Under the pieces are notes generated by a model. It ran no database searches and was not told where the DNA came from. It saw nothing but the letters and a program-made list of their open reading frames with translations. From the NCBI GenBank assembly GCA_028641055.1, contig CM054058.1, positions 238,252,187 through 238,316,186 of the forward strand: 64,000 nucleotides of DNA, given 5' to 3'. This DNA comes from Alopecurus myosuroides (Eukaryota > Streptophyta > Magnoliopsida > Poales > Poaceae). Of this stretch, positions 10,785-23,585 are shown piece after piece (positions within the stretch are counted from its first letter, which is position 1; every line of letters starts with the position of its first letter). Position numbers and translations under genes: made by a program.

Positions 10785-13295
10785 TGAAAGCGCATGGTGC
10801 CCCCGTATGTGGTTTTGGTAATTAATGACAATCCTTATGGACTAATGTTTGCATTGAGTTATCCTTGTAGATCTTGTCCCATAGGAAATAATGGAGTTCA
10901 TGTGTTGAACTCTATTAGCTTCCTTGATGGCCATTGTTATATTCAAGAATTTATATGAAGAATGGTCATGGTTTGAGTTGAGCTTATTGCTAGTGTGTCT
11001 TGAAGAAAAGGATTAGGTGATCTTTCATTATTATCTTAAAGATGTCATCATTTGAAGTGATAAGAAAAGATACAAGGTTGATCAAGCAAGTGATCAACAC
11101 ACAAAGCTACAAGATATACCAAGTGGGATTATGTATCTCATGGTATGGTAAGCAATTGTCAATATATCTTTGTGAACTAACCCATGATATGTGTGTTTGT
11201 GGCATCTCTATGCGTGGTTAGGTATCTTTCCATGTGCATGAACCAAAAGGAAGATTTCATATAGCCCATGGTCTATGTTGTTGTCAAGCGGTGTTCGTCA
11301 TCAAGCTTGACGTGGAAGCTCAAGTGAAGCATCTAGAAGAAATCATATACTTGATGCTTGCCACCCATTTGGATATTGTGGCCTCGTGAAGATTTATCGA
11401 TAAGGGTATCTCCCATAAAGGTGTATGGGGGATCTAGCCTCTCCCATAATGGTGTATGGCGGAGCAACTTGCAAGTCTTCATCAAGTGGAGCTTGTGCTA
11501 GCAAGCACGATCAAGAAAGAAGATCCAACTTGAGAGAGTCAAGATCGTCATCATCTAGCTCAAGTGGAATTCTCAAGGCAAAGGTATAGTCTTGATAGGT
11601 TTTCTATTTTACCGGTCTCATGTCTTTGGGAGACCGGGTTATAGGATAGATAGTCGTACTATCAAGAGGGGCTCTCAAGTGAGTAACGTGATCGAATTGT
11701 TGTGGAGAGCTTAAACCTTTGCATACTTGAATATCAACTTTCTTGGTTCTTATTTGACTTTTATCTCCTTGGGGTTTTGGTGCTTTTCGTGATCTTCATG
11801 GCAAGCCAAGGTTTATCGAAAACGGTTTTGGTAAGAAAAACTTGTTGCATTTTCGGTGGTGAAAATATCCGGTTCAGCTTTGAGAATGTTTCCACACCTT
11901 CCATGTGTTGTAACTTCTCCATTACTTTTTGTTTGGATAGTCCTTGTTATTACCTTTCCAACCCAATTGGATTCACCTAATTCGGAGTTCATTCGCAAAA
12001 GTTATGTGTGTTTTTGTGTTGAAGGTTTTACCGTTTGTTCCTATTTAAGAGGTCAAAACCTTTACCATTTGGTTTTATCTTCCATTGCTGGACAATAATT
12101 TTTCTATGCATATTCTTGTAGTGCTCGTCGTTGCGATTTCAACGATCCCAAGAACATCGAAAACGGAGTCCGTATGCAAAACTTATAACATTTCTCGTAT
12201 CGATGTTCAGTCATTCTAGTGCAATCCGGAATTATTCCGGACCATTCCGACTTGGCCGCGAATTTCTCTGTTGCATTCCAGAATTATTCCGACTGGGCCG
12301 TTTCTGGGCAAAAAAGGCTAGTTTTGAGCACCTATTTAAGGGGCTTTCTTCTCCAAAGTTGCTAAGACTTTTCCAGCCCGTTGTTCCTCTCTCTCTCTGC
12401 ACCATTGTTGACTTTGGAAAGCATTTGCCTCTCCCAATCCCTCCTGTGATTCTTGCATAAATTTAAGAGAGAAGATAGAGGAGATCTAGATCCACATTTC
12501 CACCAATCCATCTCTCCTCTTTGTGAGGAGAACTTAGTGAATCTAGATCTTGGAGTTCTTGGTGTTTCTCCTCCATTTTTCTTCCTCTCGTATTCCCCCA
12601 TAAGCATTTGTTGCTTTGTTGGAATTTGTGAGTGGAGGATTTGAGCACTTGTGCTCTTCCCATTTGCATCGATTGCATCGGTTTGGTCTCTCCACGAGGA
12701 TTCGTGGAAGTGAAAGTTTGTGAGCTTGTTACTCTTGGGTCTTGGACCCTAGACGACTTGTGGTGTTCTTGGGAGCCTCCAATTGAGCTGTGGATGTGTG
12801 CCCCAAGATTGTGGTGACACCGAGAGCCTCCAATTAAGTTTGGATGCGTGCCTCGGGTTTGAAGGTTGCCAATAGTGGAAGGTGAACTAGGCCTTTGTGG
12901 CGGGGTTCATCGGAGAATTGAGTGAGTCCTTTGTGGCGTTGAGTAGGCCTCTTGTGGCGAGCTCACACCCCTCCAACGAGACGTACTCCCATTGTGGGAG
13001 GAACTTGGGAATACATCATCGTCTCTGTGTGACTCGGTTATTTCTATACCCGAGCTTTTTTACTTATGCAATTTACATTGTGATAGCCTTCGACTTTGAA
13101 ATAATATATCTTGCTATCATCTTGTTACCTGTCTTGCTTAGCATAAATTATTGGTGCACCTAGTTGACCCTAGAATATTTAGGTTGTGTGCTTGTTATTT
13201 TAAACACCATGTTTATTTCCGCATTTAGCAAGGCTTAACCGGAAAAAAATTAATCGCCTATTCACCCCCCTCTAGGCGACATCGTTGTCCGTTCA
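10785..13295 (+). repeat. 3' LTR of gag-only element
   Basis: 2,511 bp, closely similar to 2467-4998 with scattered substitutions and indels. It has one full CCGGAATTATTCCGG palindrome (12226-12240) and a degraded one (12278-12291), against three in the 5' LTR. TATTTAAG is at 12333-12340. Confidence 0.85.
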
Positions 13296-13469
13296 AATGG
13301 TACAGGGGCCAGTACTACACGCAACAGTATAGCCTGTGATGTGATGTACTACTAAAGTGGCTGATTCATGTAGCCACTCTTAGTGATCCGTAAACTATGT
13401 TTGAGTCCGCGTGCTACTATTTTGGATGTTGATACATTTTTATTAATATAAAAGTCGTATGCATATGCA
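13296..13469. other. Continuation of the disrupted remnant
   Basis: Begins with the target duplication AATGG and continues TACAGGGGCCAGTACTACAC, the likely continuation of the LTR-like remnant that ends at 2466. No coding potential. Confidence 0.4.
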
Positions 13470-14427
13470 GAGGCTGGGCAAAAACAGCTCAAACATGGAG
13501 AGGAGTATTTTTAAAATATCCGAAAACGATATTTCTAGGTCTTCAAAAAATCTGAAATAAAGTATACAACTACTGAACTACATCACAATATTTTGTCTAT
13601 ACTGCCACATCTTTTTTTTCTGTAGCTCGAAAGACCACTTTTTTAACCAAAATTTTGCAGATATATGAAAACATGAACACATGTACCCAACAGAAATTTA
13701 TCTAGACTTTTTTCAAAGTCAAATATATAATTTTAAAAAATATTAACGATTGAGCACACTAGTTTTCGGGTGCCACAAATCTCTGTCCCAAAATCATGGA
13801 CTACAATTTTTCGATGTTAGAGTTACCCCGATAAATCATCTAAATTGTCCTAATAATTGCCAATTCTAGATTCCACACCTCAAGTTGTCGAACCTCATAT
13901 CCGCACGTTCAATTTTTGTTCTTTTCAAAGGAGATACAAAATTATGAAATTTTATCCAGTTATGTACATGAGATACTTTAGGTGTTTGTGTTTTTCTTTA
14001 TTAAAACTATTGTTTTCTTGTGTTCTGCACAAACGAAATTGGGGCCCTGTTTGTCATCAAAGTATTTTTGAAGTATTCAAAAGATACTTGGGTTTCTAGA
14101 TGTACTGAAGTATTAAATATTTTTAGGTGTTTGGATCTTGAATATCATGGTTTTAAAAACCGAAGTAATCTCCAAAACTTGAGTCCCAACGACTTCTCTT
14201 TTTTCTTAACTAAAATATTCTCCAAAACTGCAGTATTCCTTGGCCATGCATTGAAATACTTTGTTTTTAGAATATTATGGTTTCAAAAAAAATAGAGCTC
14301 CCAAACGGAGCATATAATATCAATGGATAATATAGTAACATAGCAACTAAATGTTTATGGTCCTTTTCTTACACAATTCAAATAGGCATATGTTGCATAA
14401 ATAATTTGCAATCTATGTAGTATCTCT
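13470..14427. repeat. Dispersed repeat, partner at 61005-61985
   Basis: Collinear with 61005-61985: shared blocks include ACAATTTTTCGATGTTAGAG, TTTATCT(A/G)GACTTTTTT and CACAAATCTCTG. Within it, 14041-14309 (partner 61584-61883) looks like a smaller inverted-repeat element, with ends GGCCCTGTTTG and CAAACGGAGC facing each other. No protein is encoded. Confidence 0.7.
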
Positions 14428-14500
14428 GATGCCTTCATGTTTATACAGATCATCAGAGGATAGAAGCCGTGGACTCTTGTAGATGCACGGTGCTTTTCTA
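14427..14500. repeat. Second copy of the 593-665 repeat
   Basis: CTCTGATGCCTTC, CAGATCATCAGA and AGCCGTGGACTCT in the same order and orientation as at 593-665. The intervals before it match the repeat at 13.5-14.4 kb, those after it do not. Confidence 0.6.
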
Positions 14501-14775
14501 CAACTACTTACAAAGAGAAGAAGTTGGCCGGAAAACTAAATCCTTACCCTACATCGCCATGGATCAAACAACCACTATTCAACCGTTCTCTCTCCCGTAT
14601 TTCACGCTTTCATTCCATCGGCCCTCACACATGCCCCGCACAGCCGCCTCTATCCCAATTTCTGTTGGTTGCCATGTCATTGATAGGCACACACCCATGC
14701 GTGTCCTCTCCCCGCCGACACGCCCTGGCCCTCCCTCCCGCCACCGCCCCAAGCGCTACTGTAACCGCGATAGCC

Positions 14776-14973
14776 ATGGCCGCGGCGGGGCCGCAAAGCC
14801 AGCCACTCACCGTTCAGGAGCCCCCTCGCCGCCGTTCAAACAGTCGCAGTGGGATGATGGGTACAGCCGCCGAGGTGGCTGTAGGAGCCCAACTACACGG
14901 GTACAACCGCTGGATGTCTAAACTTTCGAGAGTTGTTCCGGTTTCCAAAAGTACCGTGGGGAGTTGTCTCTAG
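14776..14973 (+). pseudogene. Truncated 5' end of a small plant gene of unknown function
   Basis: In a GC-rich island, an ATG in good context (AGCCATGG) opens 65 codons beginning MAAAGPQSQPLTVQEPPRRR and continuing SNSRSGMMGTAAEVA. The R-S-x-S-R-x-G-M-x-G-T-A-A-E pattern recalls the N-terminus of a family of small uncharacterised plant proteins in which a Cys-rich hydrophobic stretch follows. Here the similarity stops after about 35 residues and that stretch is missing, so the rest was lost or replaced. About 250 bp of upstream GC-rich sequence may be its old promoter. Family recognition is from memory of the pattern and uncertain. Confidence 0.35.
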
Positions 14974-15285
14974 GATTATGTGCTTGGACGCTACGTTGTG
15001 CAGATACGACCGCTCGGTGGAGACAGAGGCGGGTATGGAAATTGTTAATATCATGGCACACATCAGAATCGCGTACCAGTTAATAAGTTCTCTTCTTCTG
15101 CAAATACTTTGGTGCCGACACTATTAGCCTATTCAATCTTGGGGGTGATCTTGTGTCAAATTAAATTCAACATGGACCAGGTATATAGGACCACTCCTTT
15201 GTATCCACTACTTATTTTTATTTATTTTAAACTACTCCTGTTTGTTCAGTGTGAAGTCTTCTGAGAACTCACTTATATTGTCCAG

Positions 15286-15448
15286 GTTGCCCTGTTTGAA
15301 GATTTGATCCAACACATGGGATCCAAAAGTAATGTAATTTACCCAGAGATGTGGACATCTTATTTCCTTGGTCTGGCTACTTCTGAGAATTCGTTGGAAA
15401 CAATTATCATCACTCTTGTGAAATACAAAGCAAGCTTTCTACTGCAAG
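15286..15448 (+). other. Exon-like island of an unrecognised host gene
   Basis: 163 bp open throughout in one frame (54 codons starting VALFEDLIQHMGSKSN), bounded by a good acceptor (TTGTCCAG before 15286) and a donor (GCAAG|GTGC at 15448). Composition is gene-like and unlike the surrounding repeats. I do not recognise the protein. It lies upstream of the point where the LINE inserted; further exon-like pieces of the same interrupted locus may lie at about 43.83-43.93 kb and 59.86-59.89 kb. Confidence 0.35.
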
Positions 15449-15608
15449 GTGCTTTAAGGCATTATTAACATACATAGAATCTTCTCACAAATTCGCATAC
15501 TTGATGTTCATAAGCAAACTTATCCTCGACATATGTGAGTCTGGAAAAGGATCAGAAATGTAGGTTATCAGCAATTCAGCATGATATTCCGAACCTGCTA
15601 CACACTTT

Positions 15609-16127
15609 TTTTTAGAAAAAAGGCATCTAGTGCCCTGATTTAACTTAATAAAGCACCATGTTCGGTGAGGCCAACAAGGTTAAACAGAAGCTGGGCATAC
15701 AGCTTAGCCAACAAAAATGGAAAAAGACAAGAGTTGGGCATACAGCTTAGCCGACCTAACAGCGACAAACGAAAGACTAAAAGCGATGGGATCAGGAGCC
15801 CCAACACATCCCGAAGAGACTAAGGAGGCGGAGGGACTTGGAGGAAAGCCCCATAGATGTCGTTGAACCCCCGAACCACCCCAGCAGGTTCTCCTTATCA
15901 TGCTCCTTGGCGAGATTTGCCCACGCCTACACAAACATCATCATTTTGAAAATAACGTCAGCTGTACGTGCGGGGAAAATAGACTCAATAGAAATCTTGT
16001 TTTGTGTAAGCCACAGGGCCCAACACAAGGCAGAAAATAGCACCCATCTGATCCTCCTTTGTTGCCCGAGTAATGAGTTAAGAATGGCGAAAAATTGGAG
16101 AAAATTCGTTGGGCACCAACTGCAACC
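15609..16127 (-). pseudogene. LINE 3' end: ORF2 tail, 3' UTR and poly(A)
   Basis: Minus-strand translation from 16127 gives CPTNFLQFFAILNSLLGQQ and then VLFSALCWALWLTQNKISIE, the post-RT tail of plant LINE ORF2, followed by frame breaks and a non-coding tail ending in A-rich sequence at 15609-15617. It picks up where the homologous protein stops at 37753 on the other side of the Gypsy insertion, so the two parts are one element. Confidence 0.75.
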
Positions 16128-19100
16128 TGAGACGTCTCAAACGTATCTATAATTTCTGATATTCCATGTTGTTTTTATGCCAACTGCTACATGTTTTCTA
16201 TACACTTTATATAATTTTTACGGATTTCCTAGGACTAACATATTAACAAGATGCCACAGAGTCGGTTCCTGTTTTCTGCTGTTTTTGGTTTTGGTAAAGT
16301 TGTTCTGGAACTATTCTCGGAATTGGACGAAACAAAATCACAGGGTCTTATTTTTCTGTCACGTACACAGAGTCCGGAGGAGACCCGGAGGGGGCCCTGG
16401 AGCCACCACACCATAGGGTGGCACCCCCCCTTGGCCGAGCCACGAGGTGGTGTGGGCCCCTCGGGCACCCATCGACATCACCCTTTCGCCTATATAAGCT
16501 CCTCCTTCGGTTAAACCTAAATACCGAGCCTCCATCCACAAAAAGTTCCGTAGCCGCCGTTATTGTAGCGTTCACACATTTAAATAATGTAAGAACACCT
16601 GTGTTATTGTGCTAGTCTGTGGATCAATTGCTAGCACCATAGTACAAAATGAAATATCATGCAAATGCGTTAAATTTTATTTCGTCGCATGATCCAGTCT
16701 TAAAAAAAAACATTACAACTTGCATAGTCTTAAAAGACTAGCATTATTACAGTGGAAAACTTAGTACAACACTGAGCCTCATCTTGTTCATGTGCCACAG
16801 GCAAACATGTTGGCGATAGACTCGAGATCCTAAACTAAATCCTTACTCGTCTTCAGATTCATCTACAGGATGGAATATGCAGCCACAAGGGGGTCAACAC
16901 AACTTAATGGATTGGCAAGTAACACTATGGTGGATATAAATGACAAGACTAATACTACATGCTTATTTGGCTGAGTGGGGTTTTGGCTAAGTTTGCATAA
17001 ATCCACTTTTCTCCTATCTCTTGTCATAAAACATTTTCATCTATAATAGGTATCACTGATAGAAACCAGTGAACCAGAACTAATTTAAGGAGTACCACTT
17101 ATAGAAATCATGGAAAACTCCTACCCATGTTTACAGATCAAAATTTTATTATGAAGTTGGCATGATGAGATTCTTCCGTCATTCCTTGTCCAGCTGCACA
17201 AATTGTCCATGACCGGAGACATAACTAAGATCTTAGTTTGTTGACTCTGCAGAGTTTGTGCACTTTCGCCTTCAGACTCAAATCAGCCCAAACATCCTAT
17301 ACACCCTGAGTGCATTAAGGAAAGGAGAAGATTGAGACGAGATCTTTCAGAAGAAATTCCACCACCGTCAGGCTTGACCCGTTCCAACCTACACCCCCTA
17401 CATATGCTCGTCAAGCACTGGTGAGTTCATTCAACTTAGTTGATCAAGACAGATCCCATATGACTAAAGGCTGCAATGGAAGCATCTAAACATAGAAGGA
17501 CATAGTAATCTCTTTGTTCCTGGGTGGCCATCCACAAGTGTACTCATTTGGTGAAAACACCATAGAAATGGCCCTAGGGAGCCACTCAACATAAACCAAT
17601 CCTTCAACTTCCACCTAGGTAATTCATGAAACTTAGTAGTTTTTATCCTTATATCTAAATAAAACTTTTCAAGAGTATAGAAATTCTACAAATTCAATGT
17701 CTTCTATACTAGCAGGATATAAAAGGATGGCTACACACTACTTGGGATATTAGCATAGCATAATACTTAGATAAATTTCCTACCATGCATACTACTCAAA
17801 ATTCTAGGAATGCATAGTAAAAAATAATAGGTAGTTGATGGTGTGTTACTTTCCTTGTTGAAGTTGGTGAAGAAATCACACTCTCTTCACAAAAGATTGT
17901 TGCTCTCTGTCCAATATAAACAAATCAAACAAATAACAATAAATAAGAAAATTACAAAGAAAAGAACAAAGTATAACAATCAACAAACTTAACACAACAA
18001 TTTATTTTACCAAAGGGATTATTGTGTTTGTGTTCAACGTATAGAAAATGGCTAAGGATTGGTCAAGGATTGTGTTTTGAAGAGTTCAAACTTATTGATC
18101 AAAAGTTTTCCTAAGGATTATCACATTTACCCTAATATGCAAAAGGAAAACTTGTGATCCCAATACACAAAGAGAAACTAAGTAATTGTAGTTAGTGTTT
18201 TCCATTTTTGAGTAAGGGTTGGTCTTTGATCAAAGGATCACACAAATGTCTTGGTCTAATCTATTTCTGTCTTGGTTTCTTCAAGTCTTCTTTGCTTCCT
18301 TGAGTTGCTTTTGATGGCTAAGTCTTTTATGCATCTCCTTCAATGCCCTTGCTGATAGTCCTCTTATTGAGCTTAGGATTTAAGTACTTAGTCATAAAGA
18401 AAGATAAATAGATGGGATTTGTTAGAGTTCCCTAAAAGGACTTGTAGATTTTTCCTCTTCTTCTTCATCATCTTCTAGGAGAATATTGAGTGGTCTTCTT
18501 GTTAAAGTTTTTCTCCTTGTTGAAGTCTTGGTAAAAAGATCTCATCTCACTTTAGGAACTAATTCTAAGTCTTAGACCAAAATAAACTTGATACTAATTC
18601 TCCTTAAATAGGTTGTAGTTCCAAGTCTTGACGTGCTTGTGTTCTTGAAGATCATATTCATGCTTCTATTGTAGTTTCCTGCGTGTTGTGAAGCCTCCCT
18701 TGAACTTGATAAATCTTTATGGTTTTCACTTCACTAGTTGGTTTAGGTATGGGATGGGCACAAACTAAGGGTTGATATTGACCACAAGTGAATATACCAC
18801 TAAGTTAAAAGGAAATAAGAAGAAATGATAGAAAGAGAAAGGGGTTGGTCTTCTTCTTGATCTCTTCATGAATTTGCACTTCCTTGAGTTGCTTCTAGTT
18901 GTGGACTCCAAGTCTTTACTTCAAAATTTCTTTAATGATCTTCCTTGTAGCTCTTCATGTTGCCACCAAGTTGATAATGAAATTCCTTCGTGCGCTTGAG
19001 TCTTGATTTCCATTTTGCTAACTTGATGAATTCTTGAAGAAAGAATGGGGAAGTGGAGAAATAGATAGAAAACAATGGTACTAGTGTTTAAGGTTCACTA

Positions 19101-22100
19101 GTGGTCTTATATGTGATTTACACATACTAGGGACTTGGTCTTGGATTCAAAATATCCACACATCAATGGTAAAAAGGACAGAAACAAAATATAAGGCATG
19201 ATCAACTAGTGGTTCACTATGATAGATTTTTGGCCAAACTTACATGGAAATGGTTCGAGGTTGTCCAAAAGGTTTAGGTACTTATGTCTCTGGTCCAAGG
19301 TTAAGGAACTATATTAAGGAATATATTTGCTTAAGGAACTATATTAAAAATATTTATAGAATTAAATCTATGTTAAAAATACTCAAATGGACAACTTAAA
19401 TATAAATTCAATTTTAATTTCTTCAAAAACTATTTTTGGATAGAGGATATGAAAGTACAATTCCTAAGGTTTCCAAATATATTTTATTTTCAATTTTTAG
19501 ATTTGTAGAATTTGAATTATACCAAAATTCATCAAGCATGCACATTTAAATTTGAAAAATTTAAATGGTCAATTTTAAATTTTGATAGTTCCAAAAGATT
19601 CTACACATATAGAGGATTTCAAAAAGTCCAAGTTTACTAAATTTGGATTTATAGATCAAAAGTTATGATCATTCTAAGATGGAGGGGCTTTTCTGCAAAA
19701 CTACCAATTTTAGAACTATTTGGGAAAATAATAGAAAAAACGGCTATGCTACTTGGCATCTTCTGATTGGCTACCAATGTTGACTGTGCGCTGACTGTGT
19801 TGTTGACTCAGCGCTGATGAGCCAGACACCTGGCTAGCTCCTATTGGTCGTACCCTTTCGTTTTAAGTCATCTATTGTGGGCGGTTGGATCTAGATTTAA
19901 GGGCCAAAAACGAATCATAGAGGAGAGTCCCACCGGGCGGCGCTACGGGTCGCCGGAAAATGGCGGGACGATGGCGATGCGGCTCTGGACTCGACGGCGA
20001 TGATGCTCCAGGAGCACTCTAGTCTTGGGAAGACAACCACGAGGCCCGACGCATCACAGCGACGACGATGGTGGCGGCAACATGCACTACGGAAGCCGTT
20101 GTCGACGGAGAAAAGCGGACAGAGGGAATCGGGCGATGGTGGTATTCGGGAACTGATGGCGCCGGTGATGCATATGGTTTGGGGCTCAACGGAGGCAATG
20201 ATGGGGTTCATCGCAATGCGGGGAGTGCGACGGTACCGATGATGCGGTCATGCGCTTCCTCGAGTGGTGACAGGGAGCGGACGGGGATGCACGGGCTCCG
20301 GTGACGCACATAAAGGCACAGTGGGGCCGATTCTCTACGCAATATTTTTAACCATGGGGTTAAAGGGTGCACGGAGTCTCGGGGAAACGATAGGGATAGA
20401 AAATGGCGGAGGAGACTCACCTAGACGGCCGGAATCGTATGCGCACAGCGGCGGCAGAGGACTTCTCCCGCGAGTAATTTCTTCGGCCTAAGGGCACAAA
20501 ATGAGGGGGCGAGGGAGGGTAATTCTAGCGGAGAGGGAATTCTTTAAGGGGGAGGGATCACCACAAGCAATCGGTTCTTGAAACACAACGATTTACTCGA
20601 ATTGAATTTGGCGTTTTTGGGCGTTTCTACGCAGTAACGGATGAACGAGACGATGAGGTTACAGTGGCCCCACCTGTCGGCCAGGGAGGGGAGAAAGAGG
20701 GTTGGGCGGGCTGGCCTACTAGGCTTCTTCTGGCTGCGCTTGGGCTCTGCACGGCACGCGCGGAAGAATACAAAAAGGACAGGGGATATGGGTTGGGCCG
20801 ACTGTTGCGTTCTCTCCTTCCTTTTTTTTTGTTTTCTGTTTTATTCAAATTACCATATCTTTTTAGAGAAAACTCCAAATGGTCTCAAATAAAAACCCAT
20901 AGTCTTGTACAAACATTGCCTTTCATAAGAAAACATTCTTTTGCTGTTTCAACACACTTAAAAATAATTATGTTTGCAAATTATGATTTAATAACTAATA
21001 GCCATTTAATGTTATTTCAATATTAGATAAATAATTAATTGAATATATGGTTAAATAAAATTAAAAGGCATACAATATTTGAAATATTGTTTCTCATTTG
21101 CTCATTTTCTTACAAAAAGGATTTTGTCAAAACCTTTTATAACTTAATACTTAATATAGTAATTGAAAGATGATATGGTTAAATTTGGCTTTGAGAATAA
21201 TTTATTAACAAAATTAGTGAAGGATGAATTACTATTCATGGATAGGAGTTGAAAAACATCCATTTGGAGAATATAAGATTTAGGGAAATTTTTTATTAAA
21301 TAAAGTTTGCTAAAGAGAAAATAATCACTTAGGATAAAATGTTTATTTTGAAAAGGTATTTAGGGTTTATGGTGTGAGGCATATTAGGAATTTTAATTCC
21401 AATAACATTGGAATAACTATAATATTTCCTTTGTTTTTGGTTTTTGGTGGCTTGCATTATCAAGAAAACAAAAGATTTAAATTTTTTTGATTTTTGCACT
21501 TTCCAAAAATCAGGGATGTTACAGTCATCGTCAACCCTAGTTCGGGAGGGTTCTGAAGCTCTCCCTGGCACCATGACGGGAGGGGAAATCATCATCGGAG
21601 GGCTCTGCATCACCATGCCTGCCTCCGGAGTGATGCGTGAGTAGTTTATCCTTGGACTACGGGTCCATAGCAGTAGCTAGATAGTTGTCTTCTCCTCTTT
21701 ATGCCACCATGTTCAGATCTTGTGAGCTGCCTAACATGATCCAAGATCATTTATCTGTAATGCTACATGTTGTGTTTGCTGGGATCCAATGAATATTGAA
21801 TGCTATGTCAAGTCGATTATCAATCTATCATGTTTATGTTATTTATGATCTTGCATTCTCTCCGTTACTAGTAGATGTTCTGGCTAAGTTGATGCTTGTA
21901 ACTCCAAGAGGGAGTATTTATGCTCGACAGTGGGTTCATGCCTCCTTTTCATATGTGCTCGAGTGACAGAAACGTGACGGATGGGAGATGTGTTGTTGCC
22001 ATTAGGGAGAAAACAACAATGTTTTCATTATTTACATTACGCACTTTACTTAAGGCAATAATCTATTGCTTGCAACTTAATACCCGAAGTCTGATTGGAT

Positions 22101-22696
22101 TACGTTCCGAGGGTGGATTATTAGTCATAGATGCAGTTGGATAACGGTCTATGAATTATGTTGTAATTCCCACATGAATCTCATAGTAATCATTATGTCT
22201 TGCATATGCACTACAGTGAACCTTTATTTCTGTCAATGCCCAGTTGTAATTTTTTTACCCACCATGTTTTCTATCTGTTTTGGAGAAACACCACTAGTGA
22301 ACCGTGGACCTCGGTCCATTCTTGTACACTAATAATACAACTACTGCAAACATTGTTCTTTTTACTGCAATTACCATTTTCTTTTCATTCACTGCAAACA
22401 AGTACTGTTTTCCACATTATAAATCTAATCCTTTGTGTTAGCAAAACCGGTGAGATTGACAACCTCACTGTTTCGTTGGGGCGGAGTATCTTGGTTGTGT
22501 TGTGCGCAAATTCCACGTTGATGCTGAGCCTGGTAGTGCGCCCTGCCAACATCCATTGTCATCAACCTTCAGAAGTGATTTCTTTCTCCTACTAGTACGA
22601 TTAAACCTTGGTTTCTTACTGAGGGAAAACTTGCTGATGTACTCTTCATACCTTCCTCTTGGGGTCTCCCAACGAACGTTTGTCTACACGCCATCA
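16128..22696 (+). repeat. 5' LTR of the non-autonomous Gypsy element, interrupted
   Basis: Made of 16128-16563 and 21524-22696, separated by a 4.96-kb insertion. Together about 1.6 kb, matching 36244-37752. TATATAAG at 16491-16498 is the likely LTR promoter box. The end reads CTACACGCCATCA. Confidence 0.8.
16564..21523 (-). mobile_element. Non-coding 4.96-kb element bounded by TG...CA
   Basis: Comparison with the intact 3' LTR shows exactly what was inserted. Flanks are GTTAT (16559-16563) and GTCAT (21524-21528), a 5-bp duplication with one change. On the minus strand it starts TGTAACATCCC and ends GAACGCTACA, the termini of an LTR retrotransposon. I could not find the matching inner LTR copies or a PBS. 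A GC-rich segment at 19.9-20.8 kb may be a captured or leader segment, with only chance-like frames. No gag or pol. Best described as a non-autonomous or partly deleted LTR-type element. Confidence 0.6.
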
Positions 22697-23585
22697 AGCT
22701 TGTTTTCTGGCGCCGTTGCCGGGGAGGAAGAGGATTTCTGCAAGGGGAGTCTTTCACCTCCAATATTTTTACTTTGTTATTGTTTTGCTTAGTTTATTTT
22801 ATTTCTTCCTGTTTGCTTCTTTATATCAAAAACACAAAAAATTTAGTTCTTATTATAATTGTTATTTTTGTTACCCTTCTTTTTATTGTTCATCATATTT
22901 CTCCCTAAGTTCACACTGAAAGAGTTATCAATAGATAGCGGTTCTATAATTGGAAAGGATAACATTGAAAAATTATTTAATCATGTTAGCAAGAATAAAG
23001 ATTTTGAGGATAGATCCATAGTAGAACTTGCTCCAAATTATGAAACCGCTACAGCTTCTTATGTTCACATGTTAGAGGCTAGGTTTGTTAACCTTAACCC
23101 CATAGTGCAGCAGATGTTTCTTAACCTAAATGATGTTGAGGACACTAAAAAGTGAGATTTTATTCTGGAAACTTTGCTTAAAGAATTTGGTGATGTTGCT
23201 ACAGAAGTTAAGAATTTTTTTGATTGTTTCTGATGCCAGGCTCATGTGTAGATGTTATTGGTTCTCTTGAAAAAATAGAAAATACTGAACCTAAAATCGG
23301 GGAGGAAATCAAAATACCAATACCTTTTCAATTAGTAGGAATGCGTGAAGCTTTAGAAAATAATTTTTATTGGATTGTTCCTTAAACCCCATTCGATGTG
23401 AGTAGTGAACCCAAGAGTGGTTAGAGAGGGACATATAAAAGTTCTATAGATAAAATACAATGCATTTTTTGAGGAGATTTCTGGTCTCAAATTGGATGTT
23501 TCTTCATTTGAAAATACTTAATTCTTGTTTTCTAGGCCTAGCTAAAAGGCGTTAAAGAAAATCACGTCTTGGGAGATAACCCAGG
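22697..23585 (+). other. Internal 5' region of the non-autonomous Gypsy element, with PBS
   Basis: PBS TGGCGCCGTTGCCGGGGA at 22708-22725, 11 bp after the LTR. The rest holds broken, AT-rich frames (such as 22859-23155, with DSGSIIGKDNIEKLFNHV) of no recognised function. It ends at a GGGAGATAACCCA tract near 23571, where the nested Gypsy element inserted. Confidence 0.6.

Larger units (their letters stand above)
2467..13295 (+). mobile_element. Gag-only LTR retrotransposon, SIRE/Copia-like, 10.8 kb
   Basis: Two long direct repeats (2467-4998 and 10785-13295) both begin TGAAAGCGCATGGTGCCCCC and end GTTCA. They are flanked by AACGG (2462-2466) and AATGG (13296-13300), a 5-bp target duplication with one change. 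A PBS-like TGGTATCAAACC follows the first LTR at 5001 and a purine tract AAAATGGGGGAGAT precedes the second. The internal region codes only for a Gag-like protein; no protease, integrase or reverse transcriptase is present, so the element must have moved with enzymes from a relative. Long LTRs, a tRNA-Met-type PBS, a UBN2-like Gag and repeated purine tracts fit the SIRE/Maximus lineage of Copia, but the lineage is inferred. Confidence 0.85.

Noticed and set aside
20000..20491. Coding region in the GC-rich part of the 4.96-kb element
   Set aside because: Several overlapping frames on both strands, none with a domain or conserved motif.
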